64,000 bases of DNA from an uncultured Rhodospirillales bacterium (GTDB lineage Bacteria; Pseudomonadota; Alphaproteobacteria; Azospirillales; Azospirillaceae), in NCBI GenBank assembly GCA_903927615.1, contig CAIYNU010000022.1, forward strand, positions 186,001-250,000. The letters are read 5' to 3'. Below, in pieces: positions 42,197 to 52,679 of this stretch. The notes beneath the pieces were generated by a model that saw nothing but the letters and a program-made list of their open reading frames with translations, searched no databases and was not told the origin of the DNA. Position 1 is the first letter of the stretch. Each line of letters begins with the position of its first letter. The position numbers were made by a program, and so were the translations under genes.

Positions 42197-42874
42197 TTAT
42201 CCCTTCTCAACGGTGCCCATGGCGCCACCGATGAACACCGCGGCCAGGATGGTGAAAATGTACGCCTGGACCAAGCCAACCAGGATGCTCAACGCCATGA
42301 ACGGAATCGGCACCAACAGACCGACCAGACTGATGATGACGGCAATGGTCAACTCATGGCTCATGATGTTGCCGGCCAGACGGACCATCAGGGCAAAGGT
42401 CCGGGTGAGTTCGCCCAGGATATTGAGCGGCAGGAACACCACGGTCGGCTCCAGGTAGGTCCGCAAATAGCCCAGCAGCCCCCGCTTTCGCACCCCCAGA
42501 CTATGGACCGTGAAGAACACGATCAATCCCAGCGCACCGGTGGTCTCGAAACTGGCGGTCGGCGGTTTGACCCCGGGGATCAGCGGCGACAGGTTACAGG
42601 TGACGATGTAGAGAAACAGGGTTCCGATCAGCGGCAGGAACACCGCTGGGTCCGCACCCATGACGTCCCGGATCAGCCCGCCCAGGAAGCCCACCACCAT
42701 CTCCAGAATCACCTGGAAACGGCTGGGCCGGGTCGCCGAGAGCCGACGGCTGCCGTACCACGCACCCCCTACCAGCACCGCCATGATCACCCAGGTGGTC
42801 ACAACCTCCAGACCGATGGGGACCGGGCCGACGTGGAAGACGATGGGCGCGTTGAGCGTGGCTTTTTCCATCAT
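42197..42874 (-). CDS. atpB: N-type ATPase a subunit
   Basis: The stator channel subunit. The 225 residues begin in a hydrophilic stretch (MMEKATLNAPIVFHVGPVPI). The main hydrophobic segments include TWVIMAVLVGGAWYG, FLPLIGTLFLYIVTCNLSPL, GALGLIVFFTVHSLGVRKRG, and FALMVRLAGNIMSHELTIAV with the essential arginine, followed by IVIALLVGLLVPIPFMAL-type helices near the C-terminus. This matches a subunits. It starts five bases after the atpR stop and ends 94 bases before atpE. No separate atpI appears apart from atpQ. Confidence 0.94.
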   Translation of the reverse strand: MMEKATLNAPIVFHVGPVPIGLEVVTTWVIMAVLVGGAWYGSRRLSATRPSRFQVILEMVVGFLGGLIRDVMGADPAVFLPLIGTLFLYIVTCNLSPLIPGVKPPTASFETTGALGLIVFFTVHSLGVRKRGLLGYLRTYLEPTVVFLPLNILGELTRTFALMVRLAGNIMSHELTIAVIISLVGLLVPIPFMALSILVGLVQAYIFTILAAVFIGGAMGTVEKG

Positions 42875-42879
42875 GGCGG

Positions 42880-43212
42880 TCAGCCCTCCCCGCGGTTACC
42901 GGCGGCAGCGGCAGCGGCCCCGGCGGCGGCCCGGTCGCGCCGATCGAGCCAGTGTAACACCAGGGGCCGCGCCAGGCCGAAACCCGCCAGCGCCATCAGC
43001 GTCGGCGCCCAGCCCCAAGGCACGGCCGCCCCCAGCAACGCCACCGAGCCAAACAGGCGCACCAGCATCAAACCGATCGGCCGCCACAACGGCCCGTTTT
43101 CGAGATAAAGCCGGGCGTTGAGCCGAAGCGCCAGCAGATAGGCCGCTCCCACCACCAGGCCATAGGGCAACGCCAGCGTCATGGCCGCCACCGGCAGCGT
43201 CGTGACCGTCAT
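42880..43212 (-). CDS. atpR: N-ATPase accessory subunit AtpR
   Basis: AtpR is a small membrane protein found only in N-type ATPase operons; its role is unknown and assembly or ion supply has been proposed. The 110-residue product begins MTVTTLPVAAMTLALPYGLV. It has three hydrophobic segments (PYGLVVGAAYLLALRLNARL, MLVRLFGSVALLGAAVPWGW, LMALAGFGLARPLVLHWLDR) and an Ala-rich tail. The ATG overlaps the atpQ stop by four bases. A longer open frame upstream is only out-of-frame overlap with atpQ. Identity relies on position and topology. Confidence 0.88.
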   Translation of the reverse strand: MTVTTLPVAAMTLALPYGLVVGAAYLLALRLNARLYLENGPLWRPIGLMLVRLFGSVALLGAAVPWGWAPTLMALAGFGLARPLVLHWLDRRDRAAAGAAAAAAGNRGEG

Positions 43213-43535
43213 AGCCCGTCTCCCTGACCGAAGATGCCGGCGTCCCGAATGCGCCGCCACACCAGCCAGCCGCCGACGCCCAGACCCAGCATCAGCAACC
43301 CGCCGGTCAGTTGGATGCCGGTCCCCAGGGAATGGTCGAGCCAGCGGCCAAGAAAGCCGAACAACAGCGGCGGCGTCACAAACAGCCAACCGAGCAAGCC
43401 CATCACCCCCAAATTCCGGACCAGCGAACCGACCCCCGCCCGTTGCGCGGCATCTTCGCGTTCACTGCGGCGCCGGACCGCACGGGCGAGATTCCCGGGG
43501 GCCAAGTTACCAGGGGGCGAGCGACTATTGCGCAT
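43209..43535 (-). CDS. atpQ: N-ATPase accessory subunit AtpQ (AtpI-like)
   Basis: A 108-residue membrane protein with two hydrophobic segments, GVMGLLGWLFVTPPLLFGFL and IQLTGGLLMLGLGVGGWLVW, joined by a short GRWLDHSLGTG loop; the arrangement matches AtpI/AtpQ. The N-terminal 35 residues are basic and disordered. The ATG at 43535 has GGAGG eight bases before it and overlaps the end of atpC by 11 bases. In N-ATPases the role of AtpQ is not known; a metal or assembly function has been suggested for AtpI-like proteins. Confidence 0.87.
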   Translation of the reverse strand: MRNSRSPPGNLAPGNLARAVRRRSEREDAAQRAGVGSLVRNLGVMGLLGWLFVTPPLLFGFLGRWLDHSLGTGIQLTGGLLMLGLGVGGWLVWRRIRDAGIFGQGDGL

Positions 43536-43980
43536 GTCCCGTTCCTCCACTCTGGCCGAAGGGGAGACTGCCCGGCCGTTCGCCGCGCAGGTAACGATGG
43601 AGCTGCTTCATGACCCGAAGCTGCAAACGCAGGGTGTGGGTCCGGGCCTCGGCCTCACGGTTGGCATCCGATGCCATCCGGTTCAATACCAGATCGTGCA
43701 ACCGGACCAGATCGTCATCGACCACCGCCTCGCGGGTGGCCACCTCCACCAAGACGCCGCCGCGCACATTCAGCACGCCTCCCCGCACCGCCACATGGCC
43801 GGTATGGCCATCCCGGTCGCGGAAGGTCAGCACCGAGACCGCCAGCACGGTCATGAATTCGCAATGGCCGGGCCGGATGCTGAAGGCGCCGGACTGATCG
43901 TCGGCCCGAACCGAGACCACATCGCCCCGATCCATCGCCACCGCAGCCGGTGTGGTAATGAGCAGGCGCAAGGTCTTCAT
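43525..43980 (-). CDS. atpC: N-type ATPase epsilon subunit
   Basis: The regulatory/central-stalk subunit. The 151 residues have the N-terminal beta-sandwich (LRLLITTPAAVAMDRGDVVS, VRADDQSGAFSIRPGHCEFM, VLTFRDRDGHTGHVAVRGGV) followed by a helical part (AVVDDDLVRLHDLVLNRM, HTLRLQLRVMKQLHRYLRGE). The second half is longer and more Arg-rich than housekeeping epsilon. The order atpD-atpC at the head of the operon, not at the end, is the opposite of the classical F-ATPase operon and typical for N-ATPase. It starts 33 bases after atpD. Confidence 0.93.
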   Translation of the reverse strand: MKTLRLLITTPAAVAMDRGDVVSVRADDQSGAFSIRPGHCEFMTVLAVSVLTFRDRDGHTGHVAVRGGVLNVRGGVLVEVATREAVVDDDLVRLHDLVLNRMASDANREAEARTHTLRLQLRVMKQLHRYLRGERPGSLPFGQSGGTGHAQ

Positions 43981-44013
43981 GACAACCCCACAGACTTCCG
44001 GCCACCTGACCGA

Positions 44014-45759
<1,746 letters not shown>

Positions 45760-46839
45760 ATGAACGTTTTGAAACAGCCGGAATACGGACTGGAACCCGG
45801 TTTGCGCTTCGCCTGCGTGCTGGACGGCCACGGCGGTGCGGTCCCCCGAAATTGGGCGGAAGTTCGGGGCTGGCGACCCGAAGATGGCGTTTTGTGGATT
45901 CACCTGGAACGGGACGAGCGTGAGGCTCAGGGCTGGGTTCGGGCCGAGAGCGGGCTCGACCCGGTGGTGGTCGAGGCCTTGCTGGCCGAGGACACACGGC
46001 CCCGGGTCGAGGTCATCGGCAACGGACTGCTGATCATTCTGCGCGGGATCAGCCGGATTCCCGAAGACGTCGAGTCGGAGTTGGGGGATAACATCGACTA
46101 TGTGCCGCTCCACCTGTGGATCGACGGTCAACGGGTCATCACCTTACGCGACACCGACCATTCGCTGATGGCGTTGCGGGACCTGCGTAAGGCCATGGCG
46201 ACCGGAAACGGTGTGACCCGTCCCGGGGAGTTGCTGGCCCGGATTGCCGAGCGGTTGGTGGCCGACCTGGAGCCCCTGCTTGAAAAGATGGACTGCGAGG
46301 TCGACGCCCTGGAAGATGCGGTGCTCGAAAAGGCCGATGCCGACACCGTCAGGCTGGTCGATCCGGCCGCCAACCAAGAGGTTCGTCACCGCCTGAGCGA
46401 TCTCCGCCGGCGTGCGGTCCACTTGCGCCGCTACCTGACACCCCAACGCGATGCTCTCAACCGGCTTCAGCGGGAAGAGTGCGACTGGTTCACCCAGCGC
46501 GACCGGATTCTGATCCGCGAAGACATCGACAAGCTGCATCGCTTTATCGAGTATCTCGACGCTATCCGCGACCGCGCCATCATTCTTCACGAGGACCTTA
46601 GTGCACTCGTATCGGAACGGATCGCATTTTCTTCCATGCGCATCTCAAAAGCGTCGAACCGCCTGACCGCCCTGGCTGCGGTGGTGTTGCCGCCCACCCT
46701 GATTGCCGGCATCTGGGGCATGAATGTCGGCGGCGTTCCCTACAACCAAGACCCCATGGGCTTCGCTTACCTGGGCGGCGCGTGTTTCTTGTCAAGTTTG
46801 GTGGTTCTGCTGATGATGCGGCTGTTGAAGTGGATCTAG
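45760..46839 (+). CDS. zntB: ZntB/CorA-family divalent metal transporter
   Basis: A 359-residue (from the ATG at 45760) pentameric membrane channel/transporter of the CorA superfamily. The cytosolic N-half (LWIHLERDEREAQGWVRAES, ILRGISRIPEDVESELGDNI) and long helices (LVADLEPLLEKMDCEVDALE, RRRAVHLRRYLTPQRDALN) are followed by two C-terminal membrane helices: LTALAAVVLPPTLIAGIWGM, and YLGGACFLSSLVVLLMMRLL. The signature reads GMNVGGVP, typical of the ZntB branch (Zn2+ transport) rather than MgtE or classic CorA (GMNFxxMP). ATG is weakly supported; a TTG at 45745 preceded by GAGG is possible. It is divergent from the N-ATPase operon. Confidence 0.9.
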   Translation: MNVLKQPEYGLEPGLRFACVLDGHGGAVPRNWAEVRGWRPEDGVLWIHLERDEREAQGWVRAESGLDPVVVEALLAEDTRPRVEVIGNGLLIILRGISRIPEDVESELGDNIDYVPLHLWIDGQRVITLRDTDHSLMALRDLRKAMATGNGVTRPGELLARIAERLVADLEPLLEKMDCEVDALEDAVLEKADADTVRLVDPAANQEVRHRLSDLRRRAVHLRRYLTPQRDALNRLQREECDWFTQRDRILIREDIDKLHRFIEYLDAIRDRAIILHEDLSALVSERIAFSSMRISKASNRLTALAAVVLPPTLIAGIWGMNVGGVPYNQDPMGFAYLGGACFLSSLVVLLMMRLLKWI

Positions 46840-46860
46840 TGGGCCGCACCCCGTGATCCT

Positions 46861-46895
46861 GGCGGCAACGCGGGCGTCTGGCCCGCACTGCCGCC
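46861..46895. terminator. Strong hairpin between convergent genes, no T tract
   Basis: GGCGGCA...TGCCGCC (7 bp) encloses GCGGGC...GCCCGC (6 bp) with a 5-base loop. It lies 22 bases after the zntB stop and before the end of lpxC on the other strand. It may slow polymerase or protect 3' ends; without a U tract it is not a classical terminator. Confidence 0.4.
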
Positions 46896-47000
46896 GGCGA
46901 ACCGGGACTGATTGGGCAACGCCACGGCTCGCAGGGGACACCATCGCCGGCTGTCCCGAAGATTAGTTGTTCGGCTCCCGGAAAGCCTGGCTGGCCGATC

Positions 47001-47963
47001 TCAGGCGGTCGCCGCCAGATGCTGTGGGTAATTCCAGTTATCGGCCACCGGTTGCTCAAGATCAGCCGGGGTCATGTCGCTCAACTCGTAGTTTGCGGCA
47101 TCGGCGAACAGCGAGCGAAGCAACTGGTTGTTCAGGGCATGGCCGGACCGCCAGCCATGAAACTGCCCCATGATGCGATGGCCGGCCAGGTAAAGATCAC
47201 CGATGCTGTCGAGAATCTTGTGACGAACGAACTCGTCCTGGTAGCGTAGCCCTTCTTCGTTCAGAACGGTGTCACCGCTGATGACCACGGCATTGTTGAG
47301 GGAACCGCCGCGGGCGAGACCCAGCCGGCGCAACTCCTCAACTTCGTGCAGGAAACCAAAGGTGCGGGCCCGGCTGATGTCTTGTTTGAAAGCCCCGTCG
47401 GTCATTTCGAAGCTGCCGGTGCGATGAGCCATCACCGCACTGTCGAAGGCGATTTCAAAACCAAACCCGATGCCTGCCCCGGGAGTCAGCGTCGCCCGAC
47501 GATTGGCATCGCCCACCGCAACGTGCCGGCGCAGACGCAACACCTGCCGTCGCGCGTCCTGCTGCTCGATCCCGGCGCATTCGATCAGGAACACAAAGGG
47601 AGCAGCACTGCCGTCCATGATGGGCACTTCGGGAGCGTCGATTTCGATCACGGCATTGTCGATGCCGGTACCGGCCAGGGCTGCCATCAGATGTTCGATG
47701 GTTCCGACATTGACACCGCGACCATTGCCAATCACCGTGCAAAGCCGGGTGTCGACCACATGATCCCAGCGTGCCGGTATAACTGTATGGCCACCACGCG
47801 GATCGGTCCGAACGAAGGCGATGCCGGCATTCACCGCCGCGGGCTTGATCTTCAGGGAGACCTTGGCGCCGGAATGCAGGCCAACTCCGGTGCAATGGAT
47901 GGGCCGCTTCAGCGTCTGCTGATACAGTCCAACGTCGTTTTCGAGGTGCTGGCTCAAGGTCAT
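47001..47963 (-). CDS. lpxC: UDP-3-O-acyl-N-acetylglucosamine deacetylase
   Basis: Catalyses the committed step of lipid A synthesis, removing the acetyl group with Zn2+. The 320 residues begin LYQQTLKRPIHCTGVGLHSG. Zinc ligands are the histidine in GTIEHLMAALAG and the pair in HKILDSIGDLYLAGHRIMGQ, with catalytic aspartate and the following FHGWRSGHALNN. Length and order are normal. It is the last gene of the dcw region on this strand but is separated from ftsZ by a terminator. An exact CtrA-type box lies 51 bases upstream of its ATG. Confidence 0.97.
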   Translation of the reverse strand: MTLSQHLENDVGLYQQTLKRPIHCTGVGLHSGAKVSLKIKPAAVNAGIAFVRTDPRGGHTVIPARWDHVVDTRLCTVIGNGRGVNVGTIEHLMAALAGTGIDNAVIEIDAPEVPIMDGSAAPFVFLIECAGIEQQDARRQVLRLRRHVAVGDANRRATLTPGAGIGFGFEIAFDSAVMAHRTGSFEMTDGAFKQDISRARTFGFLHEVEELRRLGLARGGSLNNAVVISGDTVLNEEGLRYQDEFVRHKILDSIGDLYLAGHRIMGQFHGWRSGHALNNQLLRSLFADAANYELSDMTPADLEQPVADNWNYPQHLAATA

Positions 47964-48013
47964 TTCCCGTCTGGCTCAGGGCTTCTTGGTTTGGCTGATC
48001 GCGACACAGTGCC

Positions 48014-48028
48014 TTAACCAACCATTAA
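48014..48028. promoter_or_regulatory. CtrA-type binding site before lpxC
   Basis: TTAACCAACCATTAA: TTAA-N7-TTAA, with the downstream half continuing TTAACC. This is the consensus for the master cell-cycle regulator CtrA of Alphaproteobacteria. It lies in the promoter region of lpxC and downstream of the ftsZ terminator. Motif match is exact; binding is inferred. Confidence 0.6.
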
Positions 48029-48181
48029 CCAAGTATCGACCCGCGGGTTAAGGACTGGCTTCAATTCCGACGCTCATGTCTTACCGGGATGGCCCGCCAG
48101 CGGCAAATCAAACATTGTTGCCAATTGTTACGTCGGCCAATGTGAGGTGATTTCTCAAGTTCGGATTCAGGTTGTTCCGGC

Positions 48182-48225
48182 AAAAAAAATAGCCTCCCGA
48201 GCACCGAAACGGCTCTCGAGAGGCT
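48182..48225 (-). terminator. Rho-independent terminator after ftsZ
   Basis: On the minus strand AGCCTCTCGAG (one mismatch in the pairing) and CTCGGGAGGCT form an 11-bp stem with a 13-base loop, followed by an uninterrupted run of eight T (the A run at 48182-48189). It is 90 bases past the ftsZ stop and ends the division operon, separating it from lpxC. Confidence 0.85.
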
Positions 48226-48314
48226 CTTAGTCTATGGCAAACGACAGAATAGAGTTGTGCTGTAACGCTGCGGCGGGTCATCGCCGCAGCGCCGGCCAAG
48301 AAAATGAGTTGGCC

Positions 48315-50114
48315 CTAGTTCGCCTGACGCCGCAAGAAGGCGGGAATATCAAGCACCTCTTCCTCTGCACGGCTCATCTTGGTCCGATCGCCGGCTTCCA
48401 CGACCCTGGCGGCGGGCCGTTCCGTGGGCTCGGGTTCCCCCTCCTCGCGACCGCGCCAACCAAGGCCGGTGACCCGCTCGAACAGGGACATGCTGCGCTT
48501 GCGCGGACGGTCGTCCCCCTCCTCACCCGGTCCCACACGCCCGGCCGTCAAGGTGTCGGGTTGACTGACCGGCTGACGGGGACCCGGATCGACCGGACGC
48601 GGCGAAACGAAATTACCGTTATGACGCTCGCCGCGCAACGGACCGCCGCTACGAACCTGGGTTGGCCCTTCGTTGGACGCCCCCAGTGCCGCGCGCACCG
48701 CCGCCGCCGCATTAGCCGCCGCTTGGGGACTGGACGGTACCGATTCGGTTACCAGGGTCGCTTCCCGAGGATCCAGGTCGTAGGCATGAGCATGAGCATG
48801 GGCATGAGCATGCGCGACGTTGGGGTGCATCGAAGCCGTGTTGTTCACCTGTTGGCCCGCCAGCGGACTGGGGCTTGACGGTGCCGACTGAACCGGCGGG
48901 GTCGAAGCGACGTGAACCGGGGCCGCCACCAGCGTGCTGTGGTAGTCACCGGGCCGGGACGCGACCGCCGCCGCGGGGGTTCCCGTGGTGATCGGCCGTT
49001 TGGGGCCGGGCAACCCGAATGCCGGGGCCGGAACCGGGGCCGGGGCCGATGCCACCGGGGCCGGAGCCGCGGTTGGAGCGGGTGCGGCGACCGGGGCCGG
49101 CGCGGACGCGGCCATGGGCGCCTGCTGATGCCGGGATATGGCCATCGAGGCCGCGTCGATGCCGGTGGCCACCACCGAAACCCGCATCACGCCATCCATC
49201 GACGAATCGAAAGTCGACCCAAAGATGATGTTGGCGTCGGGATCGACCTCGTCTCGAATCCGGTTGGCGGCTTCGTCGACCTCGAACAACGTCATGTCAT
49301 AGCCGCCGGTGATGTTGATGAGCACGCCGCGGGCGCCCTTCATCGAAACATCGTCCAGCAACGGGTTGGAGATGGCCGCTTCGGCCGCCTGAATCGAGCG
49401 CCGCTCGCCGCTGGCCTCGCCGGTGCCCATCATCGCCTTGCCCATCTCGGTCATGACCGACCGGATGTCGGCAAAATCGAGGTTGATCAAGCCGGGCATC
49501 ACCATCAGATCGGTGACGCCGCGCACACCCGAGTGCAACACGTCATCAGCCATCTTGAAGGCATCCGCGAACGTGGTCTTCTCGTTCGCGATGCGGAACA
49601 GATTCTGGTTGGGAATGATGATCAGGGTGTCGACATACTGCTGGAGTTCGGCAATGCCGGCCTCCGCCAGGCGCATGCGATGGGCCCCTTCAAAATGGAA
49701 GGGCTTGGAAACGACACCAACCGTCAAAATGCCCCGCTCACGGGCGATCCGGGCAATCACCGGAGCGGCGCCGGTTCCGGTGCCGCCCCCCATGCCGCCG
49801 GTGATGAACACCATGTTGGTGCCATCCAAGTGCGCCGAAATTTCGTCGATCTGCTCTTCCGCAGCGGCACGCCCAACGTCCGGCCGCGATCCGGCGCCAA
49901 GGCCGCGCGTGATGGTGGTGCCAAGCTGGATGCGACGTTGGGCCAGACTGCCGTTCAGCGCCTGCGCATCGGTGTTCCCGACGACGAATTCAACGCCTTC
50001 CAGATTGGATTTGATCATGTTGTTAATCGCGTTACCGCCGGCGCCACCAACGCCAAACACAGTAATCCGCGGCTTCAACTCGGTATCGATCGTGGGCATG
50101 CTCAACTTAATCAT
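48315..50114 (-). CDS. ftsZ: Cell division protein FtsZ
   Basis: The tubulin-like GTPase that forms the Z ring. The ATG at 50114 (AAGGAG about 11 bases upstream) gives 599 residues: N-terminal [18 protein letters not shown], tubulin signature [21 protein letters not shown]7 loop [11 protein letters not shown]. After about residue 320 comes a 250-residue disordered linker rich in Ala, Pro and Ser, much longer than in enterobacteria but usual for Alphaproteobacteria. It includes five His-Ala repeats (48783-48812). The C-terminal binding peptide [10 protein letters not shown] is conserved, for FtsA and ZipA-like partners. It follows ftsA by 120 bases. Confidence 0.97.
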   Translation of the reverse strand: MIKLSMPTIDTELKPRITVFGVGGAGGNAINNMIKSNLEGVEFVVGNTDAQALNGSLAQRRIQLGTTITRGLGAGSRPDVGRAAAEEQIDEISAHLDGTNMVFITGGMGGGTGTGAAPVIARIARERGILTVGVVSKPFHFEGAHRMRLAEAGIAELQQYVDTLIIIPNQNLFRIANEKTTFADAFKMADDVLHSGVRGVTDLMVMPGLINLDFADIRSVMTEMGKAMMGTGEASGERRSIQAAEAAISNPLLDDVSMKGARGVLINITGGYDMTLFEVDEAANRIRDEVDPDANIIFGSTFDSSMDGVMRVSVVATGIDAASMAISRHQQAPMAASAPAPVAAPAPTAAPAPVASAPAPVPAPAFGLPGPKRPITTGTPAAAVASRPGDYHSTLVAAPVHVASTPPVQSAPSSPSPLAGQQVNNTASMHPNVAHAHAHAHAHAYDLDPREATLVTESVPSSPQAAANAAAAVRAALGASNEGPTQVRSGGPLRGERHNGNFVSPRPVDPGPRQPVSQPDTLTAGRVGPGEEGDDRPRKRSMSLFERVTGLGWRGREEGEPEPTERPAARVVEAGDRTKMSRAEEEVLDIPAFLRRQAN

Positions 50115-50234
50115 GACACTTCCAACTCCTTCCTTACAATTCCTTTGTCGTTTGCCCCACCGAGTGTTCCCGGTGTCTTTTTTGCTGCCCCGCCCGACGA
50201 GCGCGGGGGCAGGTCCCAAACCTTGAACCGCACC

Positions 50235-51503
50235 CTAAAGGTTGTCCCGTAGCCAGGTGCCGACCCGTCCCAGCAGATTGCCGGACCCCGCCCCCGCCGC
50301 GTTGTTCACCGACAGCTCCGTGTGCTGGCGGGTTGCCTGGATCAGCAGTCCGGCGGCGGTGGAGAACGCGGGACCGCTCGTGGTTTCGGTAAGGCCGGCG
50401 ACCCGTGCCGGCCGACCAATCCGGACCTGTTTTGCCAGGACCCGCTGAGCCAGTTCCCGGGTCCCGGGCAACTGACAGGCGCCCCCGGTCAGCACCACAC
50501 GGCGTCCGGCCAATCCCGCGACACCGCTGGCGTCCAGCCGATTCCGCACCAACTCGAAAAGCTCCTCGAGCCGGGGCCGGATGATCCCCACCAGCACCGC
50601 CTTCGAGACCTGATTGCCCTGGGTCCGATCATCCTCGCCGACCAACGGGACATTGATCATCTCCCGCTCGTCGACGCTGCTCGCCATGGTATTGCCGTAT
50701 AGTATCTTCATACGCTCGGCATGACCCAACGGCGTCGTCAGCACCCGGGCGATGTCATTGGTGACGTGGCCGCCCCCCACCGGAACGCAATCGGTGTACA
50801 CCAGATTGCCCTCCAGGAACACCGCAACGGTGGTGATGCCGCCACCCATGTCTATGCAGGTCACGCCCATATCGATCTCGTCGTCCACCAGGCAAGCCAG
50901 CCCCGAAGCATAGGGACTGACCGCCAACCCTTCGATATCCAGGTGACAACGGGCGATGCTGGTAAACAGGTTGCGAAGCGGTCCGGCATGCGCCGTCACG
51001 ATATTCAACTGAACGCCCAAACGATCGCCGAACATGCCCCGCGGATCCCGGATGCCCCGGTTGCCATCAAGGGAATAGGTCACCGGAATGGCATGAATGA
51101 CTTCGTTCTCGGAAATGCGGTGGTGCGCCCGGCCCTGGGCCAAGGCCCGTCGCAAGTCGATCTCGGTCACTTCCTGGTCCAGCACCGCCACTTCGACCCC
51201 AACGATCTGCGAGGTCGGATGTCCGCCGGAAACATTGACGAAGACGTCGCGCACCGTGACGCCCACCATTTGTTCGGCCATATGGACGGCGTTACCGATC
51301 GCCACCTCTGCGTCTTCAAGATTGACGACGGCGCCAGCTCGCACTCCTTGCGAGCTTTGATAACCCGTCCCCACAATTTTAATTACATTTCCTTCTCCAA
51401 CTTGCCCGATCAGGCAGCAGACTTTCGACGAGCCTACATCAAGGGCGGCGATAACCCCGCCCTGTGCCGCCTTTTTTAGTTTTTTTCGCGGGACCATAAC
51501 CAT
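50235..51503 (-). CDS. ftsA: Cell division protein FtsA
   Basis: Actin-like ATPase that tethers FtsZ filaments to the membrane. The 422-residue product has phosphate-1 motif VIAALDVGSSKVCCLIG, the SHS2/1C insertion (VRDVFVNVSGGHPTSQIVGV), phosphate-2 motif MGVTCIDMGGGITTVAVF, the adenosine motif RRVVLTGGACQLPGTRELA, and an amphipathic C-terminal helix (NLLGRVGTWLRDNL) that would lie on the membrane. Two ATGs (51503, 51497) are possible; neither has a strong Shine-Dalgarno. Unlike the other genes it is separated from ftsQ by 294 bases of AT-rich DNA. Confidence 0.97.
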   Translation of the reverse strand: MVMVPRKKLKKAAQGGVIAALDVGSSKVCCLIGQVGEGNVIKIVGTGYQSSQGVRAGAVVNLEDAEVAIGNAVHMAEQMVGVTVRDVFVNVSGGHPTSQIVGVEVAVLDQEVTEIDLRRALAQGRAHHRISENEVIHAIPVTYSLDGNRGIRDPRGMFGDRLGVQLNIVTAHAGPLRNLFTSIARCHLDIEGLAVSPYASGLACLVDDEIDMGVTCIDMGGGITTVAVFLEGNLVYTDCVPVGGGHVTNDIARVLTTPLGHAERMKILYGNTMASSVDEREMINVPLVGEDDRTQGNQVSKAVLVGIIRPRLEELFELVRNRLDASGVAGLAGRRVVLTGGACQLPGTRELAQRVLAKQVRIGRPARVAGLTETTSGPAFSTAAGLLIQATRQHTELSVNNAAGAGSGNLLGRVGTWLRDNL

Positions 51504-51797
51504 AGCTTAAACTCGCGGATCGAAGGCGGCAGCCGGCTGCACCGCTGCGTTGCGGCACGATAACAACATAATACAGACCCACTCGTCAAGAACCTTAAAT
51601 ACTGGCAGGTATAAAGAAGCTATCGACAACATGGCTATAGATCTCTTTAAAATTATATGCAGATTATAGCGACTTTGCGTGGTTATGTATACCCCTATTA
51701 TCGACGACCTGACCCGATTCGGCGCTTCGGCTGCGAACCAAATCTGTCGGAAATGCCATCGCAGCCGGGTTTTGTTTGATCCGTCTTTGGCCGATAG
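51504..51797. other. AT-rich gap between ftsQ and ftsA
   Basis: 294 bases, much richer in A and T than the genes around, in an operon otherwise packed with overlaps. It probably holds a promoter for ftsA-ftsZ, as known in other Alphaproteobacteria. I could not fix -35/-10 hexamers: a minus-strand TTGACG is present but not at proper distance from TATTAT. No coding frame with a ribosome-binding site was found. Confidence 0.45.
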
Positions 51798-52679
51798 TCA
51801 TATCTTTTCCCCCGGAAGCTTTCGTCGTTGTGCCGCATTTTCGCTGGTCTGGACGATCAGCCGATCAGGTAAACGCATGTCAATAGCGACAATGTCGCGA
51901 TCGAACAGCGATTCACTAGTAACCAATTCGCTCAGGCGATGCAAGGCACCGGCATAATCGAATTCCGGTAAACGCACATTGATGTTGTTATCAAGCCTCA
52001 GGTCCCATCGACGTCCACCCACCCAAACCGCGGCGCCCAAATGAGACGACAGCAGCGGCTCCGAGCCCAACAACGCCAACAGATCCGGCGCGTGCTCGGG
52101 CGCCCCCCGGCCAACGATGATCGGGAGCTTGTCAAAACGTTCGATCCCTTGATCGGCTAGGACTGTGCCGCCCCGATCGATCAGCACCACCTTGCCGTCG
52201 ACTTGCCACAGCGCCATCGGCCGACGCTCGGTCAACCGGATAAAGACAAGATCTGGAAGCCGTCTCTCAACGGTTGCCGAAGCAATCCATGGAAGATGTT
52301 CCAATTGTGTCCGGGCACGGTCTAAACTGAAACCGAGAATCGGGTCGCCGCGCCGCAGGTGGATCGCCGTCAGCAAATCGGCCTTTTCCGAACCGCTCCG
52401 GCCTTCGACGAAGACCTCGTCGACCCGAAATCCGACACCTGCGGTAACCTGCATCACCGAGTTGCCAAAGCCGTCGGCGATCCGCTGGGCCAGTCCGGCG
52501 TGCCACAGCCAGAAACTGCCCCCCGCAACGCCGATCGCCAGCACCGTCATGATGGTAAAGCGCACCGCCGGCACCGCCCAGCGCGGCCAGGCCCGATGCC
52601 GGTTGGCGCGTTCCACCGCCCGGGACACCACCTGACGGCCCGGCGAATTCTGGAAAGTGGTTTTGTTCACCCTTGCCAT
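51798..52679 (-). CDS. ftsQ: Cell division protein FtsQ
   Basis: A bitopic divisome protein of the FtsQBL complex. The ATG at 52679 has GGAG eight bases upstream and overlaps the ddl end by 13 bases; 293 residues. A basic cytoplasmic N-terminus (VSRAVERANRHRAWPRWAVP) is followed by a membrane helix (FTIMTVLAIGVAGGSFWLWH) and the periplasmic POTRA domain (VDEVFVEGRSGSEKADLLTA, GDPILGFSLDRARTQLEHLP, WIASATVERRLPDLVFIRLT). ERRPMALWQVDGKVVLIDRG and IDMRLPDRLIVQTSENA are characteristic beta-domain parts. Length and location are as expected. Confidence 0.95.
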   Translation of the reverse strand: MARVNKTTFQNSPGRQVVSRAVERANRHRAWPRWAVPAVRFTIMTVLAIGVAGGSFWLWHAGLAQRIADGFGNSVMQVTAGVGFRVDEVFVEGRSGSEKADLLTAIHLRRGDPILGFSLDRARTQLEHLPWIASATVERRLPDLVFIRLTERRPMALWQVDGKVVLIDRGGTVLADQGIERFDKLPIIVGRGAPEHAPDLLALLGSEPLLSSHLGAAVWVGGRRWDLRLDNNINVRLPEFDYAGALHRLSELVTSESLFDRDIVAIDMRLPDRLIVQTSENAAQRRKLPGEKI

